Source: a bacterium
GTDB lineage: Bacteria; Krumholzibacteriota; Krumholzibacteriia; LZORAL124-64-63
Reading direction: 5' to 3'
NCBI GenBank assembly: GCA_030591105.1
Contig: JAUVBS010000101.1
Coordinates: 1-7,180, forward strand
DNA: 7,180 nt
Shown here in pieces: positions 1 to 6,501 of this stretch. Within the stretch, counting starts at the first letter, position 1. Each line of letters opens with the position of its first letter. Below the pieces are notes generated by a model. That model worked only from the letters and a program-made list of their open reading frames with translations, was not told where the DNA came from and searched no databases. The translations under genes and the position numbers were made by a program.

Positions 1-138
1 GCCGACAGCACGGTCGTCCCGGCGGTCGTCGGCGATGCAGCGGCCGATACCACGGTCGTCCCGGCGGTCGTCGGCGATGCCGTGGCCGACAGTGTGGCTG
101 TCCCAGTGGTCGTCGGCGATGCCGTGGCCGACAGTGTG
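1..138 (+). repeat. 42-nt in-frame tandem repeat (3 copies plus partial fourth)
   Basis: Copies occupy 1-42, 43-84 and 85-126, with a degenerate partial copy from 127. Each full copy encodes a 14-residue unit of the form ADSTVVPAVVGDAA, with variants ADTTVVPAVVGDAV and ADSVAVPVVVGDAV. By eye, copies 1 and 2 match at 38 of 42 bases and copies 2 and 3 at 33 of 42. Bases 66-97 and 108-139 are an exact 32-nt direct repeat spanning the two last unit junctions. The array touches the window edge, so more copies may lie upstream. The unit length is a multiple of three, so gain or loss of copies would keep the reading frame. Confidence 0.9.
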
Positions 139-633
139 GAGGTGGCGGAGGTCGCCCGCTCAGCGGTACTTTCGGAGGTCGACCTGTGGGATACCGGTGT
201 CAACCCGACCCTCGCGGTGGTGATGACCCCGTTCTTCCCTGGCTGGGGCCAGCTCTACGCCCGCAACAGCTGGCGCGGAGCCCTCGCTTTCGGGGTCGAG
301 TGGTTCTACTGGAGCAACCTGATCTCGCGCGGCGCCGAGGCGCGCCGGATTGAAGATTTCGCGGCGACTCTGGAGCCGGGTTCTGAACAGGACTTCTTCC
401 TCGCGGCCGCCGATGAGACGTGGGCGCAGATGAAGGACTTCGCCTGGTGGTCGGGCGCCATCCTGCTGATCATCGCCCTGGACGCCTACGTCGGGGCTCA
501 CCTGTTCGATTTCGACCACGATGTGATACCGGTACCCAACCGCTGGGACGAATTCGACTCACCACCGGCGCCTCCGGTGGCTACGGGCGATCCTCTCTCG
601 CTCGTACTTTTCCAGTGGCGCAAAAGCTTTTGA
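1..633 (+). CDS. DUF5683-family membrane protein, 5' end outside the window
   Basis: Frame 1 is open from the first base to the TGA at 631-633, giving 210 visible residues; the true start lies upstream. Visible residues 1-46 are three copies and a partial fourth of an Ala/Asp/Val-rich 14-residue unit. The conserved part follows: a hydrophobic stretch with PGWGQLYARNSWRGAL (residues 80-95), matching the small-residue GQxY and basic/aromatic pattern of DUF5683; an aromatic membrane segment (about 93-108); a hydrophilic acidic loop; and a second membrane helix ending in LDAYVGAHLFDFD (about 149-172), which I recognise as the DUF5683 C-terminal signature. A Pro-rich tail ends in Phe. The family is membrane-embedded and of unknown function; many members carry an N-terminal signal peptide and variable linker, so the repeats may be an exported linker. 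lepA starts 23 nt downstream, so cotranscription is likely. The family call is fairly sure, the role is not. Confidence 0.85.
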   Translation, partial: ADSTVVPAVVGDAAADTTVVPAVVGDAVADSVAVPVVVGDAVADSVEVAEVARSAVLSEVDLWDTGVNPTLAVVMTPFFPGWGQLYARNSWRGALAFGVEWFYWSNLISRGAEARRIEDFAATLEPGSEQDFFLAAADETWAQMKDFAWWSGAILLIIALDAYVGAHLFDFDHDVIPVPNRWDEFDSPPAPPVATGDPLSLVLFQWRKSF

Positions 634-656
634 AGGTTAGGTTTCTGGCCAAGCTC

Positions 657-2450
657 ATGGAACAGACACGCAACTTTTGCATCATCGCCCACATCGACCA
701 CGGCAAGAGCACCTTGGCGGACCGCTTGCTCGAGCGGACCGGTACGCTCGCCGCCAAGGAGATGCGCGCCCAAGTGCTCGACTCCATGGAGCTCGAGCAG
801 GAGCGGGGTATCACCATCAAGAGCCATCCGATCCGGATGGACTACAAGCGGGCCGACGGTGAGCGTTTCACACTGAATCTGATCGACACCCCGGGCCACG
901 TCGATTTCCACTACGAGGTCAGCCGTAGCCTGGCGGCGTGCGAGGGAGCGTTGCTGGTGGTCGATGCGGTGCAAGGGGTGCAAGCGCAGACCATCAACAA
1001 TCTGTATCTCGCTCTCGAACACGATCTGACCGTCATTCCGGTCATCAACAAGATCGATTTACCGGTCGCCCGCACCGACTTCGTCGCCGGACAGTTCATC
1101 GACCTGCTCGGCTGCGATGCGGACGAGATCCTGCAGGTGAGCGCCAAGACCGGCGAGGGGGTGTCGGACCTGCTCGACGCGATCATCGCGCGCATACCGT
1201 CTCCGCAAGGGGATCCGGCAGCGCCGGCGACCGCGTTGATCTTCGACTCGGTATTTGACCCCTACGTCGGCGCGGTGGCGTACGTACGCGTGTTCGACGG
1301 GACCTTCGCCAAGGGCGACCGCATCGCCATGTTCGCCCATGACCGGAATTTCGAGGTGCAAGAACTCGGCTGGTTCCGCCTCGACCGCATCGGGCAGGCG
1401 CGGCTCATGGCCGGCGAGGTCGGCTACATCGCCACCGGTGCGAAGGACGTACGGTATGTGCGGGTGGGCGACACGATCACGACGCTCGCCGCCGGCTGCA
1501 GCGAACCGCTGCCCGGTTACACAGAAGCCAAACCGATGGTCTTCAGCGGGTTGTACCCCACCGACAACGACGATTACGACGATCTGCTCGATGCGCTACA
1601 GAAGCTGCAGATGAACGACGCCTCGCTGACCTGGGAAAAAGAGACCTCGGCCGCCCTCGGTTTCGGCTTCCGCTGCGGTTTTCTGGGTCTTTTGCATCTG
1701 GAAATCATCCAGGAACGGCTCGAGCGCGAATACGGCTTGAACCTGATCGCGACCCTGCCCAACGTGGAATACCACGTACTGCTGAGCGACGGCGAGATCA
1801 TGATCTGCGAGAACCCGGCGCGGTTGCCCGACCCCCGCGAGATCCGGGAGGTGCGCGAGCCGATCGTGCGCGCGACGGTGATCACGCCGAAAGAATATGT
1901 CGGCAACGTGATTCAAGTAACGCTCGACCGCCGTGGCGTGCAGGTCTCGATGGAGTATCTCGATACCGAGCGGGTCAGCCTCGTTTTCGACCTGCCGTTG
2001 AACGAATTGGTGGTCGATTATTACGACAAGCTCAAATCGGTCAGCCGCGGTTACGCGTCGCTCGACTACGAGTACCTGACCCACCGGCGAGACGACCTGG
2101 TGCGGCTCGATATTCTGATTAACGGCGATCCGCTGGATGCGTTGACCTGTATCGTACACCGCGAACGCGCCCACAATTGGGGACTCTCGTTGTGCCGCAA
2201 GTTGAAGGAACTGATCCCGCGGCAGATGTTCCAGGTGGCGATTCAGGCCGCCATCGGTTCGCGCGTGGTCGCGCGGACGACGGTCAAGCCGTACCGCAAG
2301 AACGTCACGGCGAAGTGTTACGGCGGTGATATTACGCGTAAGCGGAAGCTGCTCGAGAAGCAGAAGGAAGGCAAGAAACGGATGAAGCTGGTCGGCACGG
2401 TGGAGATTCCCCAGGAGGCGTTCCTGGCGGTGTTGAAGGTCGAGCGCTGA
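657..2450 (+). CDS. lepA: Elongation factor 4 (LepA), translational GTPase
   Basis: LepA/EF4 is a ribosome-associated GTPase that binds stalled or mis-set ribosomes and is linked to back-translocation and 30S biogenesis. The 597-residue product compares with 599 in E. coli. The GTPase domain shows G1 AHIDHGKST (11-19), G2 within GITI (51-54), G3 DTPGH (77-81, with the catalytic His81), G4 NKID (131-134) and G5 SAK (162-164). Domain II follows (ALIFDSVFDPYVG), then the EF-G-like domains with FGFRCGFLGLLH, and the LepA-specific C-terminal domain with RKNVTAKCYGGDITRKRKLL and KEGKKRMK. The start at ATG 657 gives the standard MEQTRNF N-terminus; the frame is open further upstream, but that part overlaps the preceding gene and has no LepA similarity. 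There is no good Shine-Dalgarno: the nearest purine run (GAAGG, 632-636) is 20 nt away and overlaps the upstream stop. lepB lies 49 nt downstream. Confidence 0.98.
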   Translation: MEQTRNFCIIAHIDHGKSTLADRLLERTGTLAAKEMRAQVLDSMELEQERGITIKSHPIRMDYKRADGERFTLNLIDTPGHVDFHYEVSRSLAACEGALLVVDAVQGVQAQTINNLYLALEHDLTVIPVINKIDLPVARTDFVAGQFIDLLGCDADEILQVSAKTGEGVSDLLDAIIARIPSPQGDPAAPATALIFDSVFDPYVGAVAYVRVFDGTFAKGDRIAMFAHDRNFEVQELGWFRLDRIGQARLMAGEVGYIATGAKDVRYVRVGDTITTLAAGCSEPLPGYTEAKPMVFSGLYPTDNDDYDDLLDALQKLQMNDASLTWEKETSAALGFGFRCGFLGLLHLEIIQERLEREYGLNLIATLPNVEYHVLLSDGEIMICENPARLPDPREIREVREPIVRATVITPKEYVGNVIQVTLDRRGVQVSMEYLDTERVSLVFDLPLNELVVDYYDKLKSVSRGYASLDYEYLTHRRDDLVRLDILINGDPLDALTCIVHRERAHNWGLSLCRKLKELIPRQMFQVAIQAAIGSRVVARTTVKPYRKNVTAKCYGGDITRKRKLLEKQKEGKKRMKLVGTVEIPQEAFLAVLKVER

Positions 2451-2455
2451 TCGGC

Positions 2456-2476
2456 GCCGCGGTCACGATCCGCGGC
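2456..2476 (+). other. Intercistronic GC hairpin between lepA and lepB
   Basis: Bases 2456-2462 (GCCGCGG) can pair with 2470-2476 (CCGCGGC) to form a 7-bp all-GC stem with a 7-nt loop (TCACGAT). No T-run follows, so it is not a classic intrinsic terminator; it could stabilise or process the lepA-lepB message. Because CCGCGG is self-complementary and the DNA is GC-rich, chance is a real alternative. Confidence 0.35.
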
Positions 2477-2499
2477 CGGACCCCAACGACGGAGTCGAC

Positions 2500-3498
2500 A
2501 TGAAGCAGAGCGTCCGCCCCAACCAGGCCGCGGCGCAAGCCGAGAAGCGATCCGAGCCCGCCAAGGTTCCGAGTTCGCCTCTGCGCACGATACTCGATTA
2601 CGCCCGCGCCATCGGCACTGCGGTGTTGATCGCTCTGGTGATCAAGCAGTTCGTCTTTCAGCCTTTCCGCATCCCCACCGGATCGATGCAGAACACCTTG
2701 CTGATCGGCGATTTCTTGTTTACGAGCAAATTCCTCTATGGGGCGAAGAGCCCCGAGCGGATCCGTATCTTCGGCAAGACGTTGATCAGCGGGTTGCCGG
2801 TGTTGAAGCTACCGGCGATCCGCCAGCCGCAGCAGGGTGACATCATCGTTTTCGAATATCCCCTCGATCGCGATCTCGACTACATCAAGCGGTGTGTGGC
2901 GGTGCCCGGTGACCGTGTCGAAGTCGTCGATGGCGTGCTCCAGGTCAACGGCGAGGTCTACGAATCGAACTTCGGTGACCGCGACGGCGATCACTCCTGC
3001 GTCCCCGATTGGCGAACTCCGGAGGCGTGTCCGGCGCCGCGTACCCTGCGCCAGCCGTATAGCGCGCGGCGGGATCTGAACCGGAGCTACCGCTTGTCCG
3101 ACGCCCTCGCACAGCTTGCTGCCCGGGATCTGCGGCTGTTCGTCAAGGTAGCCGAGAGTGCGTTGGCGGCCGACGTCGGGTTGGATCCGGCAAAGATTGA
3201 GCCGTCGTTGGAAATTCTGCGGTCCGACGGCCGCGATGGCGCTCGTCTACCGTCGACTGTCCGGCGCGACCATCAGCGGACGATCCTCGCCCACGTACAG
3301 CAGGTCGCTCCGCCGTTCGTCGTCCCCGCGGGCTACCTGTTCATGATGGGTGACAACCGCTTCAACAGTCAGGACGGCCGTTACTGGGGTCCGCTGCCGG
3401 TCGATTTGATCAAGGGCAAGGCGTTGTTCATTTACTGGTCGTGGGACAAGGACAAGATGCGACCGCGGGTCTCCAGGCTCGGCGACATCATCCGCTGA
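2500..3498 (+). CDS. lepB: Signal peptidase I (leader peptidase, S26A family)
   Basis: This membrane serine protease with a Ser/Lys dyad removes signal peptides from exported preproteins on the outer face of the cytoplasmic membrane. The 332-residue protein has a hydrophilic N-terminus (1-37), a single membrane helix (about 39-56) and then the family boxes: IPTGSMQNTL with nucleophile Ser62; a second box GDFLFTSKFLYG (70-81); GDIIVFEYP with YIKRCVAVPGDRV, where Lys130 is the general base; and MGDNRFNSQDGRYWG (283-297). All catalytic motifs are intact. Between the last two boxes lies about 115 residues (160-275) of mostly charged, helix-prone sequence with two Cys (167, 177) that could form a disulfide outside the membrane, as in the E. 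coli enzyme. ATG 2500 is supported by GGAG at 2491-2494, 5 nt upstream. The next gene begins one base after the TGA. lepA-lepB adjacency is a classic arrangement. Confidence 0.97.
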   Translation: MKQSVRPNQAAAQAEKRSEPAKVPSSPLRTILDYARAIGTAVLIALVIKQFVFQPFRIPTGSMQNTLLIGDFLFTSKFLYGAKSPERIRIFGKTLISGLPVLKLPAIRQPQQGDIIVFEYPLDRDLDYIKRCVAVPGDRVEVVDGVLQVNGEVYESNFGDRDGDHSCVPDWRTPEACPAPRTLRQPYSARRDLNRSYRLSDALAQLAARDLRLFVKVAESALAADVGLDPAKIEPSLEILRSDGRDGARLPSTVRRDHQRTILAHVQQVAPPFVVPAGYLFMMGDNRFNSQDGRYWGPLPVDLIKGKALFIYWSWDKDKMRPRVSRLGDIIR

Positions 3499-3499
3499 T

Positions 3500-4666
3500 A
3501 TGGCGCCGCCACGCGCGCCCCAACCGTCGCCGCTCGGTCCGGGCGGCGGCCTCTATATTCACGTACCGTTTTGCCGTACGCTGTGTTCTTACTGCAACTT
3601 CGTCCGTACCGCCGATCACGATACCGACCTGCGTGCTCGCACCGTCGCTGCCTGCGTGGCCGAATTGGCGCTGCGGCGGGGCAAGTGCGCCTCGCTGAGC
3701 GAGGGGCGGCGTCAGCTGCGTACCGCCTACATCGGCGGCGGAACCCCTTCGGCCCTCGAGCCGGATCTCTTCACGGCGCTGCTGTCCGGGACCGTCGGCA
3801 AGTTGCCAGTGGCGCCCGATCTGGAACTCACCGTCGAAGCCAATCCCGAGAGCTTCAGTCCGGCCGTGGTAGACGCTTGGCGCAGCGCAGGGGTCGGTCG
3901 GGTCAGCCTCGGTGTCCAGAGCCTCGACGCCGATGTGTTGCAGCGTCTGGGCCGGCAGTGCGACCCGGCGACGGCGCGCGGCGCGATTGTGCTGGCGTGT
4001 CGTCACTTCGAGCGTGTCGCGGCCGATTGGATCATCGGTCCGGGTGTGCAGCGCCGGCGTCTGCTGGCTGAACTGACCGAAGCGATTGGTTTGGGAGTCG
4101 GCCACGTGTCGCTCTATATCCTCGAGCTGCACCTCGGCAGCGATCTGAGCGCCGCGGTGGCCGCCGGTCGGGTGGCGATGCCGTCGGACGCGCGGACCGA
4201 GACACTCTACCTCGCCGCCGTCGACCGGCTCGCGGAGCTGGGGCTCCGTCAGTACGAGGTGGCCAATTTTGCCCTACCCGCCAGCGAATCGCGTCACAAC
4301 CGGGCGTACTGGTCGCGCCGGCCTTACCTCGGGCTGGGCCCCGGTGCCCACGGGCTATACGGCCGGTGGCGGTACGCCAATACAGGCGATCTGTCCGCCT
4401 ATCTGGCCAGCATCGAGGCTGGCCAGCTGCCGCCACAGAGCATCGACCATCTGACCCCCGCTGCGCGTCGCCTCGAGTCGGTCGTGCTGCCTTTGCGAAC
4501 CGCTGCTGGCGTACCGCTCGGTCTGATACCCGACCGTGCCCTCGATTTACCGCGGGGTGTCCGGGCCGGATTCTGGACCGTCGACTCCGGCCGACTACGT
4601 TTGACCGCCCGCGGATTCCTGCGTATCGATGCCATCGAGCAGGCACTGGCCCGTGGCCTGGGTTGA
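3500..4666 (+). CDS. hemW: HemW-like radical SAM haem chaperone
   Basis: HemW proteins (formerly annotated as oxygen-independent coproporphyrinogen oxidase-like) bind haem and pass it to acceptor proteins, using a radical-SAM 4Fe-4S fold. The 388-residue protein has IHVPFCRTLCSYCNF, with cluster cysteines 25, 29 and 32. The CxxxCxxCxF form, with Phe34 where true HemN has a fourth Cys, points to HemW. Then come YIGGGTPS (77-84, SAM-binding GGG), VEANPES (112-118), a GVQSLD block (138-143) and the HNxxYW haem-binding motif as HNRAYW (266-271), followed by a winged-helix-like C-terminus. The usual GLPGQT loop reads GPGVQR (180-185). A short Pro-rich extension precedes the fold. The ATG sits one base after the lepB stop without a strong ribosome-binding site, so translation is probably coupled. 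Role call is good; haem transfer is inferred from the family. Confidence 0.9.
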   Translation: MAPPRAPQPSPLGPGGGLYIHVPFCRTLCSYCNFVRTADHDTDLRARTVAACVAELALRRGKCASLSEGRRQLRTAYIGGGTPSALEPDLFTALLSGTVGKLPVAPDLELTVEANPESFSPAVVDAWRSAGVGRVSLGVQSLDADVLQRLGRQCDPATARGAIVLACRHFERVAADWIIGPGVQRRRLLAELTEAIGLGVGHVSLYILELHLGSDLSAAVAAGRVAMPSDARTETLYLAAVDRLAELGLRQYEVANFALPASESRHNRAYWSRRPYLGLGPGAHGLYGRWRYANTGDLSAYLASIEAGQLPPQSIDHLTPAARRLESVVLPLRTAAGVPLGLIPDRALDLPRGVRAGFWTVDSGRLRLTARGFLRIDAIEQALARGLG

Positions 4667-4691
4667 CCCGCTCCGGGGGGCGTATTACCTT
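4663..4691 (+). promoter_or_regulatory. Candidate housekeeping promoter for hrcA-grpE-dnaJ
   Basis: TTGACC (4663-4668, five of six matches to the -35 consensus) overlaps the hemW stop codon. It is followed after 17 nt by TACCTT (4686-4691), which keeps the T, A and final T of a -10 box and also resembles the TAnnTT core of Bacteroidetes-type promoters. It lies in the only gap longer than 100 nt in the window, just where a separate heat-shock transcript would be expected to begin. Predicted transcription would start near 4698, leaving a leader of about 75 nt. No CIRCE operator (TTAGCACTC-N9-GAGTGCTAA) and no sigma-32 type promoter is visible in the gap. Confidence 0.45.
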
Positions 4692-4740
4692 GTGCGCGCA
4701 AAATTTCCGTGAAGATCGTCCCGTGCCCCCGAGTCCTTAT

Positions 4741-4760
4741 CCGGCCCTCGACCGGCCCTC
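4741..4760 (+). repeat. 9-nt direct repeat in the hrcA leader
   Basis: CCGGCCCTC occurs at 4741-4749 and again at 4752-4760, separated by GA, in the leader just upstream of hrcA. It could be a short slippage duplication or part of the leader structure. It is too short to assign a role. Confidence 0.5.
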
Positions 4761-4769
4761 TCCGTCGAG
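4747..4769 (+). promoter_or_regulatory. Possible hairpin masking the hrcA ribosome-binding site
   Basis: CTCGAC (4747-4752) is the exact reverse complement of GTCGAG (4764-4769); pairing gives a 6-bp stem with an 11-nt loop. The 3' arm contains the only purine run (GAGA, 4767-4770) close to the hrcA ATG at 4773. A structure here could lower hrcA translation and open with temperature, but six base pairs in GC-rich sequence can arise by chance. Confidence 0.3.
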
Positions 4770-4772
4770 ATC

Positions 4773-5816
4773 ATGAAGACCAACGCGTTGCGCCACAAAG
4801 AGATCCTCGAAGCCGTGGTACGGCTGAACATCGAGACTGGACGTCCGGTCAGTTCCAGCCTGGTGGAACGGTTTCTCAACCGCGCCTACTCATCGGCGAC
4901 GATTCGCAGCGTTATGAAGAATCTCGAACAAGAGGGTCTACTCGAGCAACGGCACACGTCGGCCGGACGTTCGCCCACCGACGCCGGGTTTCGTCGCTTC
5001 GTCGATGCGGTGCTGACCGCGTGGCCCCTGCAGCAGTGGGACACACCGCGCCACCTGCGTCGTATCGTCACCGACAGCCTGCGGCGGCACACCGGTGGCC
5101 ACGGGATGGTGCGAGAACTGGCCCGGCTGCTCAGTCGGCTGACCGCGAACATCAGCATCATCCTCGGTCCGAGCTGGGCGGCGGTACCTGTGGTCCGGAT
5201 CGAACTGTATCGGAAGGAAGGCCGACGGGTCTTGATGGTGCTGGTTCTGGAAAACGCACTGGTCCGGACCGGGGTTGTCATCCCGCGCGAGGCTTACGGT
5301 CCGGAGCTGCTCGCCGACGCCTCCCGGATCCTGTCGGAACGCATCTCCGGTCGCACCCTCGCCGAGGTCCGCGCCGGCGTACTCGATTCACTGATCGCGT
5401 CGGCGTCGGTGGCCGGTCGCTGCGCCGCCGAACTCGCCCAACATGGGCGCGACCTCTTCGCCGACCTCGAAGTGGAGGATCTGGAGCTGGAGGGGGTGGC
5501 CCAGGTACTCGACGAGCCCGAATTCTCCGAGCCCGAACAGCTCAAGGCACTGATCCGTTTCATTGAATCGCCGCGGACCATCCGTGAGGCGCTACACCGT
5601 CTGCGTAGCGAGACGAGGGGCGATCTGGGTATCTGGATCGGCCGCGAGAATCCCATCGACGAACTAAGGCCGTTCAGTTTGCTTGCGGGACGTTTCGATC
5701 TGGAAGGCCGCGCCGGTATCTTGGCGGTTCTCGGGCCGAAGCGGATGCCGTATCCGCGAGCCTTCGCCGGCATCGACGTGCTGCGCCGCTCGTTGCGCGG
5801 TCTGAGCTCGCATTGA
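4773..5816 (+). CDS. hrcA: Heat-inducible transcription repressor HrcA
   Basis: HrcA represses chaperone operons by binding the CIRCE inverted repeat; it needs GroEL for activity and is titrated off during protein-folding stress. The 347-residue product has the N-terminal winged helix (about 1-75): an HKEILEAVV start, IETGRPVSS, a recognition-helix region SSATIRSVMKNLEQEGLLEQ and the hallmark HTSAGRSPTD wing (61-70). A central GAF-like domain (about 100-330) ends in GIWIGRENPIDELRPFSLL and the family closing motif VLGPKRMPYPRA (319-330). Length is usual for the family. In the recognition helix Ser46 sits where most HrcA proteins I recall have Asn (ATIRN). ATG 4773 is the only sensible start; its ribosome-binding site is weak (GAGA, 4767-4770). 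grpE follows after 22 nt, so the two are probably cotranscribed. No CIRCE is visible nearby, so autoregulation through the standard site is not supported. Confidence 0.95.
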   Translation: MKTNALRHKEILEAVVRLNIETGRPVSSSLVERFLNRAYSSATIRSVMKNLEQEGLLEQRHTSAGRSPTDAGFRRFVDAVLTAWPLQQWDTPRHLRRIVTDSLRRHTGGHGMVRELARLLSRLTANISIILGPSWAAVPVVRIELYRKEGRRVLMVLVLENALVRTGVVIPREAYGPELLADASRILSERISGRTLAEVRAGVLDSLIASASVAGRCAAELAQHGRDLFADLEVEDLELEGVAQVLDEPEFSEPEQLKALIRFIESPRTIREALHRLRSETRGDLGIWIGRENPIDELRPFSLLAGRFDLEGRAGILAVLGPKRMPYPRAFAGIDVLRRSLRGLSSH

Positions 5817-5838
5817 TCGCCAGAGAGGACACCTTGTC

Positions 5839-6501
5839 ATGACAGACAATAAACGCAAAACCGGTGACGACCCCGGTAACGATTCCGGTGACGATATTGC
5901 AATCTCTCGAGGGTCCGCAACGTCGCCAGAAGCCGACGCGAGCCGGTCGCCACTTTCGGTTACTGAAGCGGAGTCCGATCCGGAGGAGATGGCCGAGACC
6001 GAGTCTGGCGAGGGGAAATATGCAGACGACACCGATCCAGTCTTGGACGAGATAACCCGCGAACGGGACGATTATCACGACAAGTGGTTACGTGCGGTCG
6101 CCGAGCTGGACAATCTACGCAAGCGCACGCGTCGGGAATTGGTCGACAACCGCAAATTCGCCGTTGCCGACCTGATGCGCGGACTACTCGAAGTCCTGGA
6201 CAATTTCGAGCGCGCGTTCACCTCGCTCGAGCAGCACGATAACGACGCCGACCGCGACGAATTTCGGGCCGGCGTCGAATTGATCTACCAGAGCCTCCAC
6301 TCCGCCCTGACCGAACGCGGCGTACGTCGAATCGAGGCTCAGGATCACGCATTCGATCCGGCTCTGCACGAGGCGATCGGACAACAGGAGCAACCGGGCG
6401 TGATCGAAGGCACGGTGCTTGAGGTGGTCCAGCAGGGCTATCTTCTCGACGACTTGGTGTTGCGACCGAGCCGGGTCATCGTGGCCAAGGGCGAGCAGTA
6501 A
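5839..6501 (+). CDS. grpE: GrpE, nucleotide exchange factor for DnaK
   Basis: GrpE is a cytoplasmic dimer that releases ADP from DnaK and so resets the Hsp70 folding cycle; its long helices also serve as a thermosensor. The 220-residue product has an acidic, low-complexity, probably disordered N-terminus (1-66), then a long coiled-coil helix (about 67-105, containing DKWLRAVAELDNLRKRTRRE), the dimer-forming helical part (about 106-160) and the C-terminal beta-domain carrying the GrpE signature: FDPALHEAIG (172-181), GTVLEVVQQGYLLDDLVLRPSRV (191-213) and a VAKGE ending. This is somewhat longer than the roughly 200 residues of E. coli GrpE because of the acidic tail. ATG 5839 is backed by a clear AGAGGA ribosome-binding site (5824-5829) 9 nt upstream. 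It sits between hrcA and dnaJ, as expected of a heat-shock operon; its partner dnaK is not in the window. Confidence 0.97.
   Translation: MTDNKRKTGDDPGNDSGDDIAISRGSATSPEADASRSPLSVTEAESDPEEMAETESGEGKYADDTDPVLDEITRERDDYHDKWLRAVAELDNLRKRTRRELVDNRKFAVADLMRGLLEVLDNFERAFTSLEQHDNDADRDEFRAGVELIYQSLHSALTERGVRRIEAQDHAFDPALHEAIGQQEQPGVIEGTVLEVVQQGYLLDDLVLRPSRVIVAKGEQ

Noticed and set aside
622..631. AAAAGCTTTT palindrome at the end of the DUF5683 gene as a terminator
   Set aside because: It is a loopless 10-nt AT palindrome without a GC stem, and lies inside the coding sequence just before a closely spaced downstream gene.
420..656. 5' extension of lepA to an upstream start at 420
   Set aside because: It would overlap the DUF5683 gene by about 200 nt, and the added residues have no LepA similarity; ATG 657 gives the normal family N-terminus and length.
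3155..3165. GAGTGC-like half of a CIRCE element within lepB
   Set aside because: There is only half a site, no paired TTAGCACTC arm, and it lies mid-gene, far from any chaperone start.
3488..4646. Two long minus-strand open frames opposite hemW (3488-4132 and 4032-4646)
   Set aside because: They lie antisense to a well-supported HemW, have low-complexity Arg-rich translations and no family signature; long antisense frames are expected in GC-rich coding DNA.
4667..4677. CCCG-CTC-CGGG stem after hemW as an intrinsic terminator
   Set aside because: The stem is only four base pairs and is not followed by a T-run.
4709..5566. Long open frame overlapping the 5' part of hrcA in another plus-strand frame
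   Set aside because: Its product is Arg/Pro/Gly-rich without recognisable motifs, while the overlapping frame gives a full HrcA. It is a GC-rich shadow frame.
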